Assembly: GCA_016716265.1 (NCBI GenBank)
Contig: JADJWQ010000001.1
Coordinates: 2,170,001-2,234,000 of the forward strand
DNA length: 64,000 bases
DNA from: Planctomycetota bacterium
GTDB lineage: Bacteria > Planctomycetota > UBA1135 > UBA2386
Direction of reading: 5' to 3'
Part shown: positions 25,391 to 33,379 of the stretch, one piece after another
Position numbering within the stretch: position 1 is the first letter of the stretch
Layout of the letters: each line of letters opens with the position of its first letter
The notes under the pieces: generated by a model
What the model was told of the DNA's origin: nothing
The model's database searches: none
Seen by the model: only the letters and a program-made list of their open reading frames with translations
Program-made: the position numbers and the translations under genes

Positions 25391-26004
25391 TGCCGGCCGC
25401 GCGCACCGGGCTCCCGACCCCGCCCGACCCGGCGAGGCTGACCGCACTGCTCGGTACCGCCGACCGCGACGTCGGGCCGCTGTTCGCCGAGCTGCGCCGG
25501 CGCCTGTTGCGGATCGTCGCGCTGCGCACCGGTCGCGACGTCGAGGCGCTCGACCCGGAGGTCGAGGACATCGTGCAGGATGCACTGCTGCAGGCGCTGC
25601 AGTCCTTCGATCCGACCCGCTTCGCGACCGGCGGCAGCGTGATGCGCTGGCTCGTGACGATCGCGATGAACGACGTGCGCGACCGCGCGCGCTGGCGCGC
25701 CGTACGGCGCGACCTCGAGCGGCTCCGCACGGAGCTCGCGAGCTGCCTGCGCGACGGCGCCGAGGCCGGCCCGCTCGCGAACGTGCACCGCTCCGAGCTC
25801 GAGCGGGCGACCGACGCGGCGCTCGCCGCGCTGGCGCCCGAGGACCGCGAGGCGCTGCTGCTGCGCTGCTACGAGGGCCTCGACGCCCACGAGCTCGCCG
25901 AGGCCCTCGGCCTGCGCACACCGGAAGCCGCGCGCGCCCGCGTGCACCGCGCGCGGCGCCGGCTGGAGGCGCGGCTGCACCGGCACCTCGACGGGGGCGA
26001 CTGA
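25390..26004 (+). CDS. ECF-type RNA polymerase sigma factor
   Basis: The 204-residue protein has a sigma-70 region 2 (EDIVQDALLQALQSFDP, then GSVMRWLVTIAMNDVRDRARW) and a region 4 helix-turn-helix (LAPEDREALLLRCYEGLDAHELAEAL followed by ARARVHRARRRLEARL). It redirects RNA polymerase to a set of promoters in the cytoplasm. Its ATG shares its A with the stop codon of the upstream kinase gene (TGATG), a sign of coupling. No anti-sigma factor is nearby, so control by the adjacent kinase, as proposed for several planctomycete ECF groups, is a reasonable inference. Confidence 0.88.
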   Translation: MPAARTGLPTPPDPARLTALLGTADRDVGPLFAELRRRLLRIVALRTGRDVEALDPEVEDIVQDALLQALQSFDPTRFATGGSVMRWLVTIAMNDVRDRARWRAVRRDLERLRTELASCLRDGAEAGPLANVHRSELERATDAALAALAPEDREALLLRCYEGLDAHELAEALGLRTPEAARARVHRARRRLEARLHRHLDGGD

Positions 26005-26114
26005 CCGCCGGCGACCTCCCGCGCCGACGCGCGTCCCGCATCGCGACGCTCCCGGGTCCAGTCCGGTCGGCGCCCGATCCGATCACCGACGCGGGAGCTG
26101 GTCCGAGAGTCGCC

Positions 26115-27143
26115 ATGCCCATGGACGGACGACGCACGTCGCTGGACGAATGCTGCGCGGGGATCCTCGACTCCGCGCGTGCGCTGATGCCGAGGCTCGA
26201 CGCCGCCGCGGACGCTGCACCGGACGCGTTGCGCCGCGTCGCCGAGGCGCTCGACGAGCTCCGCGCACGGATCGGCCGTGCGCTCGGAGAGCTGCCCGAG
26301 CCCGGGTTCCCCGAGCTGCGCCTGCGCGAGATCGACGCGCTGCCGTCGCTGCTGGAAACGCGCCTCGAGCGCCTCGGCACCGACCGCTCGGCCGGCCACG
26401 AGCCGCTCCCCGAGCCGCTCGCGCCGGGGACCACCCCGCGGCTGCCGCAGCGCGCGGACACGGCGGTGCAGCGGACGCGAGGATCACAGCGCGGCGCGCC
26501 CGCGCCACGGTCGGCACCGCCGCGACGCGACCCGTCCCGCCGGGCGGCGAGATCCCCGGCGCCGCCACCCGACCACCCGGCGCCCCCGCGCATGGAGCTG
26601 ATCGCCCCCGAGGACCTGCTCCCGGTATTGCTGCGCGAGACCGGCGCCCGCGGGACGCTGCAGGGGACGGCCGACTCGCTGCCGATCGCCGCGTTGTTCG
26701 ACCTGCTCGCCAATTCGCGCCAGACCGGACGCCTGCACCTGCGCCTGCCGACCGAGGCGGTGCAGCTGCAGCTGTACCGCGGGCTCGTCGTCGGCACCTC
26801 CATCCAGCACGCGCTCGGCGATCGCCGGCTCGGCGACATCCTGGTCGAGGCCGGCGACATCGACCGGACGACCGTCGACACGATGGCGCGCGAGGCGCAG
26901 GCGAGCGGCACGCCGCTCGGCGCGCTGCTGGTCGAGACCGGCAAGCTCGATGTCGCCCGCCTGCGCGACGCGCTGCGGCAACAGGTGCAGCAGCGTTTCG
27001 ACCGCGTGTTCCGCGCGCCGGACGCCGCCTACCTGTTCGAGCAGGACGACGACGAACCCTGCGACGATCGGATCCGCAGCAACATCCGCGAGCTGATGCT
27101 CGACAGCTCCAGGCGAGCCAACGCCACGTCGCGGGGCGCCTGA
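26115..27143 (+). CDS. DUF4388-domain protein with GspE-like N-domain segment
   Basis: The 342-residue cytoplasmic protein has a helical N-terminal third and a Pro/Arg-rich linker (about 100-155). A DUF4388-type segment follows (about 178-235: GTLQGTADSLPIAALFDLLANSRQTGRLHLRL). The C-terminal segment, RRLGDILVEAGDIDRTTVD and LGALLVETGKLDVARLRDAL, resembles the N-domain of type II secretion ATPases (GspE/PilB). DUF4388 domains occur in PatA/FrzS-type signalling proteins. It follows the kinase-sigma pair after 110 bp and may belong to the same regulatory locus. No enzymatic motif is visible. A second ATG two codons downstream (26121) is an alternative start. Confidence 0.75.
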   Translation: MPMDGRRTSLDECCAGILDSARALMPRLDAAADAAPDALRRVAEALDELRARIGRALGELPEPGFPELRLREIDALPSLLETRLERLGTDRSAGHEPLPEPLAPGTTPRLPQRADTAVQRTRGSQRGAPAPRSAPPRRDPSRRAARSPAPPPDHPAPPRMELIAPEDLLPVLLRETGARGTLQGTADSLPIAALFDLLANSRQTGRLHLRLPTEAVQLQLYRGLVVGTSIQHALGDRRLGDILVEAGDIDRTTVDTMAREAQASGTPLGALLVETGKLDVARLRDALRQQVQQRFDRVFRAPDAAYLFEQDDDEPCDDRIRSNIRELMLDSSRRANATSRGA

Positions 27144-27182
27144 CCAGGGCTCACCTCCCGGGCCGTGCTCGGAGCGCGCGCC

Positions 27183-27266
27183 GCTGGGACCGGGTTGCTG
27201 GGACGAGGTTGCTGGGACGAGGTTGCTGGGACGAGGTTGCTGGGACCAGGCTGCTGGAACCAGGCC
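27183..27266. repeat. Intergenic 14-bp minisatellite (six copies)
   Basis: Six head-to-tail copies of GCTGGGACGAGGTT, the outer ones slightly diverged, fill most of the gap between the DUF4388 gene and the mutase gene, ending 24 bp before the mutase ATG. The tract would be part of the mutase leader if the promoter lies upstream. Copy-number change could alter spacing to regulatory sites. Confidence 0.9.
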
Positions 27267-27289
27267 GCCCGGGACGCAATGCTGCGCAT

Positions 27290-29410
27290 ATGGAGTTTCC
27301 ACCTCCCGACCTCACCGCGTGGCAGAAGCAGCTCGAGCGGGACCTGCGCGACCGCAACGCCGACTCGATCGCGTGGCGGACCGCGGACGACTTCGTCCTG
27401 CCCGCGCTGTCGACGCGCGCCGACCTCGGCGACCTGCCACACCTGCAGGCGTTGCCGCTGCTGCAGGCCCGAGCCGGGTGGCAGGTCCGCGAGCTGGTGA
27501 CCGAGAGCGCACCGCCGGCCGCAGCGCTGCGCGCCCGGCAGGCGCTCGCGCGCGGCGCCGACGAGATCGAGTTCTGTCTCGACTCGCTCGCGCACGACGC
27601 CCGTGAGCCCGAGCCGGAGACCGAGCCCGCGGCCGAGGACGACGAGGACCTGCTGGCGGGTTGGACCGCACCGGGCGACGGCGGCGTGTCGATCCACTCG
27701 CGCGCGGACTTCGACGCGGCGCTCGACGGCGTGGACGTCGCTGCGGCCAGCGTGTGGTTCTCGGCCGGCGAGGGCGCGCTCGCGGTGCTCGCATGGCACC
27801 TGCGGCGGGCCGCAGAGCTCGGCGTCGATCCGGCGACGCTGCGCGGCGGTGTCGACGTCGATCCCATCGCGCGCCTGACGATGCGGCAGGTCGCCATGCC
27901 GGACGACTACACGCTGCTGTCGCGGCGGGCCGACGAGCGCTCCGTGTTCGAGGAGACCGCCGCGATCGTCACCGGTTGCGCGCGCCACTGCCCCGACTTC
28001 CGCCCGCTCGTGATCGACGGACAGCAATACCACCTCGCCGGCGCGTCGCACGGCTTCGAGCTCGGTGCGACGCTCGCCGCCGTCGTCGACACCGCACGAC
28101 GCCTGCAGCCGTTCGGCGTCGACTTCGACACACTGGCTCGCGCCGCGACGCTACGGGTGCAGGTCGGCCACGAGCTGTTGCTCGAGATCGCGAAGCTGCG
28201 CGCATTGCGCCTGCTGTGGGCGCGCATCGCCCATGCATTCGGTGCGCGACCCGAAGCCCTCGTGCCGCGCGTGCTCGCGGTCACGAGCGGCCGCCAGCGC
28301 GCGGACGAGTTCGACCAGCGCACCAATCTGCTGCGCACGACGATCGCGAGCTTCGCGGCGGTCACTGGCGGCTGCGACTCGCTGATCGTGCTCAGCTACG
28401 ACGACGCGGTCGACGACGCGACCGAGGTCGACCTCGCGCGCAGCCAGCAGCTGCTGCTGCGCGACGAGGCACACCTCGCGCGCGTGGCCGACCCGGTCGC
28501 CGGCAGCTACGCCATCGAGCGGCTGACCGACGCGCTCGGGCGCCGCGCATTCGCCGTGCTGCAGGAGATCGAGGCGGAGGGCGGACTGATCGCGACCATG
28601 AGGAGCGGCTGGCTCGCCGATCGGATCCTCGGCCAGGAGCAGGCGCGCGAGAAGGCGTTCCGCGTGCGCCGCAAGGTGCTCGTCGGCGTCACGCGCTTCG
28701 CCGATCTCGAGCTCGGCGGCCCGGCGCCGCGACCGGAGCCCGAGCCCGAAGCGCTCGGGCAGGAGCGCGTGCGCCGGCACCTGCAGCGGATGCGCAACCG
28801 TGACCACGCCGCCGTGCACGACTTCCTGGCCACGCTGCGCGATTCGGGCCCCGATCTCGTCGCGCACGCGGTCTCCGACCGCGCCGATCACGCGACGCTC
28901 GCCGAGATCTCCACCGCGCGCTGGCCCGCGCCCGGCGTCGACTTCGAGCACCGCTTCCTGCCGCTCGCAGCGGGCGACGCCCACGAGTTCGAGGACCTGC
29001 GGTTGTGGGCCGAGCTGCGGCGCGACAGCGGCGAGCCGGTCCCGGAGGTGCTGCTGCTGCCGCTCGGTCCGGTCGGGATGGCTCGCGCGCGCGCCGACTT
29101 CGCGCGCGATCTGTTCCTGGTCGGCGGCTTCGAGGTCCGCGACGCCGGCCTGCTCGCGTCCGCCGACGCCGCGCTCGCGACGCTCGACGCCAGACAGCCC
29201 GGCATCGCGGTCCTGTGCAGTGACGACGCGTCGTACCCCGCGCTCGTCGACGCGCTCGCCGAGCCCTGCCGCGACCGCGGCGTCCAGCTCGTGATCGCCG
29301 GCCGCGTCGACGCCAACCTCGCGGCCCGCGTCGACGGCTCGATCCACCTCGGCATGGACGTCGTCGCGTTCCTCGACGAGCTACAGTCGTCGCTGACCGT
29401 GGACGAGTGA
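27290..29410 (+). CDS. mutA: Methylmalonyl-CoA mutase small (beta) subunit
   Basis: The 706-residue protein shows the mutase TIM-barrel pattern: LTAWQKQLERDL at the start, a VDVDPIARL segment, KLRALRLLWARIA, then NLLRTTIASFAAVTGGCDSL and DPVAGSYAIERLTDAL. The C-terminal flavodoxin-like domain lacks the DxHxxG cobalamin-binding motif; the matching place reads DFARDLFLVGGFEV, which is typical of the small, non-catalytic subunit. With its large partner it interconverts methylmalonyl-CoA and succinyl-CoA. No mutB is in the window and the next gene is ppk2, so the large subunit is encoded elsewhere. ppk2 starts six bases after its stop. Confidence 0.85.
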   Translation: MEFPPPDLTAWQKQLERDLRDRNADSIAWRTADDFVLPALSTRADLGDLPHLQALPLLQARAGWQVRELVTESAPPAAALRARQALARGADEIEFCLDSLAHDAREPEPETEPAAEDDEDLLAGWTAPGDGGVSIHSRADFDAALDGVDVAAASVWFSAGEGALAVLAWHLRRAAELGVDPATLRGGVDVDPIARLTMRQVAMPDDYTLLSRRADERSVFEETAAIVTGCARHCPDFRPLVIDGQQYHLAGASHGFELGATLAAVVDTARRLQPFGVDFDTLARAATLRVQVGHELLLEIAKLRALRLLWARIAHAFGARPEALVPRVLAVTSGRQRADEFDQRTNLLRTTIASFAAVTGGCDSLIVLSYDDAVDDATEVDLARSQQLLLRDEAHLARVADPVAGSYAIERLTDALGRRAFAVLQEIEAEGGLIATMRSGWLADRILGQEQAREKAFRVRRKVLVGVTRFADLELGGPAPRPEPEPEALGQERVRRHLQRMRNRDHAAVHDFLATLRDSGPDLVAHAVSDRADHATLAEISTARWPAPGVDFEHRFLPLAAGDAHEFEDLRLWAELRRDSGEPVPEVLLLPLGPVGMARARADFARDLFLVGGFEVRDAGLLASADAALATLDARQPGIAVLCSDDASYPALVDALAEPCRDRGVQLVIAGRVDANLAARVDGSIHLGMDVVAFLDELQSSLTVDE

Positions 29411-29416
29411 GAGGAC

Positions 29417-30337
29417 ATGAGCAAGAGCCACATCGACGTCGCCCCGTTCCGCATCGAGCCGCGCACGAAGGTCGATCTCGGTGCTCGGCCGACACGGGTG
29501 AAGGCTCTCTACGAGTCGAAGCGCGACTACAAGGAGCTGCTGCGGGACCACGTCGGGCGGCTCAGCGAGATCCAGAACCTGCTGTACGCGCACGACCGCT
29601 ACTCGCTGCTGCTGATCTTCCAGGCGATGGACGCCGCCGGGAAGGACGGCGCGATCAAGCACGTGATGTCGGGCGTCAATCCGCAGGGCTGCCAGGTGTT
29701 CAGCTTCAAGCACCCGAGTGCTCAGGAGCTCGATCACGACTTCATGTGGCGGACGTCCCGCTGCCTGCCCGAGCGCGGCCGCATCGGTATCTTCAATCGC
29801 TCCTACTACGAAGAGGTGCTGATCGTCCGCGTGCATCCGGAGATCCTCGAGTCGCAGAAGCTCCCGCGCGAGACGCTCGAGCACGAGCACTTCTGGCGCA
29901 ACCGCTACCGCTCGATCAACGATCTCGAGGCACACCTGCATCGCAACGGCACGCGGATCGTCAAGTTCTTCCTGCACGTGTCGGAGAAGGAGCAGCGCAA
30001 GCGCTTCCTCGACCGCATCGACGACCCGGCCAAGAATTGGAAGTTCAGCCGCGCGGACGTCGAGGAACGCCGCTACTGGAAGAAGTACATGCGCGCCTAC
30101 GAGGCCTGCATGACCGCGACCAGCACCTCGCACGCGCCGTGGTACGCGATACCGGCCGACGACAAGAAGAACGCCCGACTGATCGTGTCGCAGGTGATCC
30201 TCGACACCCTCGACGGGCTGCACATGAGCTATCCGGAGCCGCTCGTCTCCGCGGACGAGCTGCAGGCGATCCGGCGCGAGCTGGCCGGGGACGAAGCGGA
30301 GCGGCGAGACGCCGAGCCGGGCGGCGAGGACGACTGA
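29417..30337 (+). CDS. ppk2: Polyphosphate kinase 2 family protein
   Basis: The 306-residue product carries the PPK2 Walker A segment QAMDAAGKDGAIKHV (about 69-83), the lid/Walker B region GRIGIFNRSYYEEVLIVRVHP, a WRNRYRSINDLE motif and the KNWKFSRADVEER stretch. These are typical of the PPK2 branch (class III-like) that phosphorylates AMP and ADP with polyphosphate. The enzyme is cytoplasmic and links polyphosphate to nucleotide energy. A purine-rich GAGAGGAC lies directly before the ATG, overlapping the stop codon of the mutase gene, so translation is probably coupled. Exact substrate preference cannot be read from the sequence. Confidence 0.88.
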   Translation: MSKSHIDVAPFRIEPRTKVDLGARPTRVKALYESKRDYKELLRDHVGRLSEIQNLLYAHDRYSLLLIFQAMDAAGKDGAIKHVMSGVNPQGCQVFSFKHPSAQELDHDFMWRTSRCLPERGRIGIFNRSYYEEVLIVRVHPEILESQKLPRETLEHEHFWRNRYRSINDLEAHLHRNGTRIVKFFLHVSEKEQRKRFLDRIDDPAKNWKFSRADVEERRYWKKYMRAYEACMTATSTSHAPWYAIPADDKKNARLIVSQVILDTLDGLHMSYPEPLVSADELQAIRRELAGDEAERRDAEPGGEDD

Positions 30338-30353
30338 CACCTCGCATTGGCGG

Positions 30354-30409
30354 GAGCCTCCGGGGACCGGCATCTGCGCACACCGCGAAGCTCCCGGTCC
30401 TGGAGGCTC
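30354..30409. terminator. Bidirectional terminator-like hairpin
   Basis: An inverted repeat with arms of 16-17 bases (GAGCCTCC...ACCGG and CCGGTCC...GGAGGCTC) and a loop of about 23 bases sits between the convergent ppk2 and vWA genes. Its right arm overlaps the vWA stop codon. One small internal mismatch interrupts the stem and no clear T-run follows. The position between convergent genes supports a terminator. Confidence 0.5.
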
Positions 30410-31916
30410 ACTGCTCGTGCCGGAACTGCCCGCCGTGCTCGCTGGCCAGCTCGCGCACGAACGCGACCAGTGCGCCGCGGCCGAGCGCGACCGCGTGGAT
30501 CGTGACCGAGCCGAACGGATTGCGGCGCCGCGCGAGCGCGAGGCAGAGCTCGGGATCGTCGCGGCCGAGGCTGCGCGGCGTCGCGGGATCGCGCCGCGTC
30601 GGATGGCCGTCGGACAGGAACAGCATGGTGTCGACGGCCGCGTCGAAGTAGCGGTCCTGCAGGTTGGGGCCGCCGAGCGCGAACGCCTCGTCGAGCGCTC
30701 CGAACACGTTGGTGCCGAGCTGGAACGGTGCTTCGTGGAGCCAGGCCTTGGCGGCCGCGACGCGCTCGGGCGTCGCGCGCTGCATGGTGTCGCACCAGAT
30801 CATGTTCTCGTCGCCGAACGCGACGATGTTGAAGGTCTGGTCGGGGCGCAGCCGGTCGAGCGCCGCGTCGGTCTCCGCGAGCAGGCGCTCCCAGCGGCTC
30901 TCGGCCGCCGCGGCGCCGGCCGCGCGGCGCCCGGCGACCGGCGTCTTCATCGAGTTCGAGCGGTCGAGCACGTACAGGATCGCTGCGCCGTCCTGCGGCA
31001 GGCCGAAGAAGGTCGCGGTCTCGGTGCGCTGCGCGGCGTCGACCGGCCGCGCCGGCTGCGCGGCCGCCGCACGGCCGACGCGCACAAACGTCTCCCCCTC
31101 GGCCTGCCACCAGATCCGCCAGCGCTCCGCGGAGTCGCCGAGCGCCATGCCGGTCAGCTCCTCGAGCGCCTCGACGACGAGCCGGTGCGCGCGGCCCTGC
31201 TCCGCATCGAGCCGGGCGACGAGCGCGGGAACGCCGGCGCGGTGGTCGATCTCGACCAGCGTGCGCACGGCGCGCAACCGGACGAGGGGCGTACGGTCGG
31301 CGAGCCGCGCCTCGACCTCGGCACCGGCGACGTGCGCCGGCCGGCCACAGGCGCCGAGCGCCGCGAGCGCGATCCACGCGTCGTCGGGCCGCTTCGCGTC
31401 GCGCACCGCGGTGCCGAGGCGCGGGACCGCTCGGGGCCCGAGCAGCGCTGCACGCCGGCACACCGCGGCACGCAGCTGCGGTGGCAGCTCGCGGCCCTCG
31501 ACGCAGCGGACGACGATCTGCTCGAGACTCGCGGGCGCCGAGAAGGCGGCCAGCGTGCGCTCGATGGCGGTCGTCACCCGCAGCAGGCTGTCGAGTTGCG
31601 GCCGCTGCTGCATCGCGAGCTTCGCGCCACCGGTCGCCATCCGCTTCGACACGTCGCGCTCGAGCGGTCTGAGCTCCCCATCGCAACGCAGGTACGCCGC
31701 GCACAGCGCGTCGACGGTCTCCGCGGCGTCGGCCGTCGCCGCGGCGGCGATCGCCGCGAGCCGCACGCCCTCGACGTCGGTCGGCTGCCCATCCGCCGCG
31801 AACGCGCGCCGCAGGCCGCGCACCGCGTCGCCCTGCGCGCCGGCGGTGCCGGACAGCACCAGGAGCGCGACGGCGCTCGCTCCGAGCCTGCGCGGATCGA
31901 CCATGTCGCGAAACAT
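30408..31916 (-). CDS. Secreted HEAT-like and von Willebrand factor A domain protein
   Basis: The 502-residue product has a signal peptide (SAVALLVLSGTAGAQG), a helical middle with HEAT-like repeats (ALGACGRPAHVAGAEVEARL, RTPLVRLRAVRTLVEIDH) and a C-terminal vWA domain (about 300-500). The MIDAS motif reads DRSNSMKTPV (DxSxS), supported by a downstream threonine (QLGTNVFGAL) and aspartate (LFLSDGHPT). vWA domains bind metal and protein partners, so this is probably a periplasmic adhesion or assembly protein. The start could also be the ATG at 31904. It diverges from the Gfo/Idh/MocA gene. Confidence 0.8.
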   Translation of the reverse strand: MFRDMVDPRRLGASAVALLVLSGTAGAQGDAVRGLRRAFAADGQPTDVEGVRLAAIAAAATADAAETVDALCAAYLRCDGELRPLERDVSKRMATGGAKLAMQQRPQLDSLLRVTTAIERTLAAFSAPASLEQIVVRCVEGRELPPQLRAAVCRRAALLGPRAVPRLGTAVRDAKRPDDAWIALAALGACGRPAHVAGAEVEARLADRTPLVRLRAVRTLVEIDHRAGVPALVARLDAEQGRAHRLVVEALEELTGMALGDSAERWRIWWQAEGETFVRVGRAAAAQPARPVDAAQRTETATFFGLPQDGAAILYVLDRSNSMKTPVAGRRAAGAAAAESRWERLLAETDAALDRLRPDQTFNIVAFGDENMIWCDTMQRATPERVAAAKAWLHEAPFQLGTNVFGALDEAFALGGPNLQDRYFDAAVDTMLFLSDGHPTRRDPATPRSLGRDDPELCLALARRRNPFGSVTIHAVALGRGALVAFVRELASEHGGQFRHEQ

Positions 31917-32009
31917 AGTTCGCGACGCTCCCTGCGAACATCCTGCGTTGATCGGCGCCGCGCGGGGTGGACACTGGCGGCGTCTCCGATCGTCCCTGGT
32001 ACCGAAGCC

Positions 32010-33314
32010 ATGAAGCCGACCCGTCGCACGTTCTTCCTCCAGATGGGTGCCGCCGCCGCGTTGCCCGCCGGACTCCGCGCCGCACGCCCGACCGCCGCCG
32101 CCGAGAAGCTCAACATCGCCGGCATCGGCTGCGGCGGGAAGGGCTGGAGCGACATCGCCGAGACCAGCAAGGACCAGAACGTCGTCGCGCTGTGCGACGT
32201 CGATTCGGAGCGGCTCGACAAGGCGAAGCAACGCTGGACCGGCGCGAAGACCTACGCCGACTGGCGCAAGCTGCTCGAGCAGCGCGACGTCGACGCGGTC
32301 ACGATCAGCACGCCCGACCACATGCACGCGGCGATCGCGATGACCGCGATGGCGCTCGGCAAACACGTCTACTGCCAGAAGCCGCTGACGCACGACATCT
32401 TCGAGGCCCGTCAGCTGCGACTGATGGCCGAGCGGTCGAAGGTCGTGAACCAGATGGGCAACCAGCACCGCAGCACGAGGAACTACCGCGGCGCGCGCGA
32501 CCTGATCACCACCGGCGTGATCGGCGCGGTGCGCGAGGTGCACTCGTGGACCGACCGGCCGATCTGGCCGCAGGGTATGGATCGGCCGCGCGGCGAGGAC
32601 CCGGTGCCGCAGAACCTCGATTGGGACCTGTGGATCGGCACGGCACCGATGCGCCCGTTCAAGAACGGCGTCTACCACGCCTTCGCGTGGCGCGGCTTCT
32701 GGGACTTCGGCACCGGCGCGCTCGGCGACATGGGCTGCCACCTGATGGACCCGGCCGTGTGGAGCCTCGGCCTGACCGCGCCGACGCGCGTCGAGGCGTT
32801 CGGTCCGAAGCCGCACGGCGACACCGCACCGCGCTGGGCGATGGTCGCCTACGACTTCCCGGCGCGCGGCACGCTGCCGCCGGTGCGCATGTACTGGTAC
32901 GACGGTGGCATGCTGCCGCCTGCGCACATCACGAAGTGGCCGGCCGACAAGCCGCTGCGCACCAATGGCTGCCTGTTCGTCGGCGAGAAGGGCAACCTGT
33001 ACGTCGACGGCGGCTTCGGCCCGATCCTGCTGCCCGAGGAGCAGTGGAAGGACTTCGCGATGCCGGAGTTCGAGGAGACCGACCACTACATGAACTGGAC
33101 GAACGCCTGCAAGGGTCAGGGCGCGTGCATCTCCCCGTTCAGCGAGGCCGGTCCGCTGACCGAGGCGGTCCTGCTCGGCAACGTCGCCTACCGCCTCGGC
33201 ATGCCGATCGAGTGGGACGCCGAGGAGCTCGCCGTCACCAATGCCCGCGTCGCGGCCGCCCCGCTGCTGCGCCGTGAGTACCGGCGCGGCTGGGAAGTGC
33301 GCTGGGTCGACTGA
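32010..33314 (+). CDS. Tat-exported Gfo/Idh/MocA family oxidoreductase
   Basis: The 434-residue protein starts with a twin-arginine signal (TRRTFFLQMGAAAALPAGL). A Rossmann fold follows (LNIAGIGCGGKGW, then VVALCDVDSERL). VTISTPDHMHAAIA and GKHVYCQKPLTHD match the family's EKP-type active-site segment, with Gln replacing Glu. The catalytic-domain motif GALGDMGCHLMDPAVWSL is present. Family members oxidise or reduce sugars and polyols with NAD(P), and planctomycetes encode many Tat-exported copies. The inferred role is periplasmic carbohydrate metabolism with a tightly bound cofactor. The substrate is unknown. Confidence 0.88.
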   Translation: MKPTRRTFFLQMGAAAALPAGLRAARPTAAAEKLNIAGIGCGGKGWSDIAETSKDQNVVALCDVDSERLDKAKQRWTGAKTYADWRKLLEQRDVDAVTISTPDHMHAAIAMTAMALGKHVYCQKPLTHDIFEARQLRLMAERSKVVNQMGNQHRSTRNYRGARDLITTGVIGAVREVHSWTDRPIWPQGMDRPRGEDPVPQNLDWDLWIGTAPMRPFKNGVYHAFAWRGFWDFGTGALGDMGCHLMDPAVWSLGLTAPTRVEAFGPKPHGDTAPRWAMVAYDFPARGTLPPVRMYWYDGGMLPPAHITKWPADKPLRTNGCLFVGEKGNLYVDGGFGPILLPEEQWKDFAMPEFEETDHYMNWTNACKGQGACISPFSEAGPLTEAVLLGNVAYRLGMPIEWDAEELAVTNARVAAAPLLRREYRRGWEVRWVD

Positions 33315-33327
33315 GCCGCACCCGGCG

Positions 33328-33379
33328 CGATCGCCCCGGTCGATAGCCCCGGTCGATAGCCGGGGTCGATAGCCCGGGT
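33328..33379. repeat. 13-bp tandem repeat at the end of the Kelch gene
   Basis: Four head-to-tail copies of a 13-bp unit (CGATAGCCCCGGT and close variants) lie between the convergent oxidoreductase and Kelch genes, reaching the Kelch stop codon at 33379. The alternating CCCC and GGGG variants could also pair into short hairpins and so help end transcription. Confidence 0.8.

Noticed and set aside
27183..27266. Possible CRISPR array
   Set aside because: Units of 14 bp follow each other directly with no spacers and no cas genes are present. This is a minisatellite.
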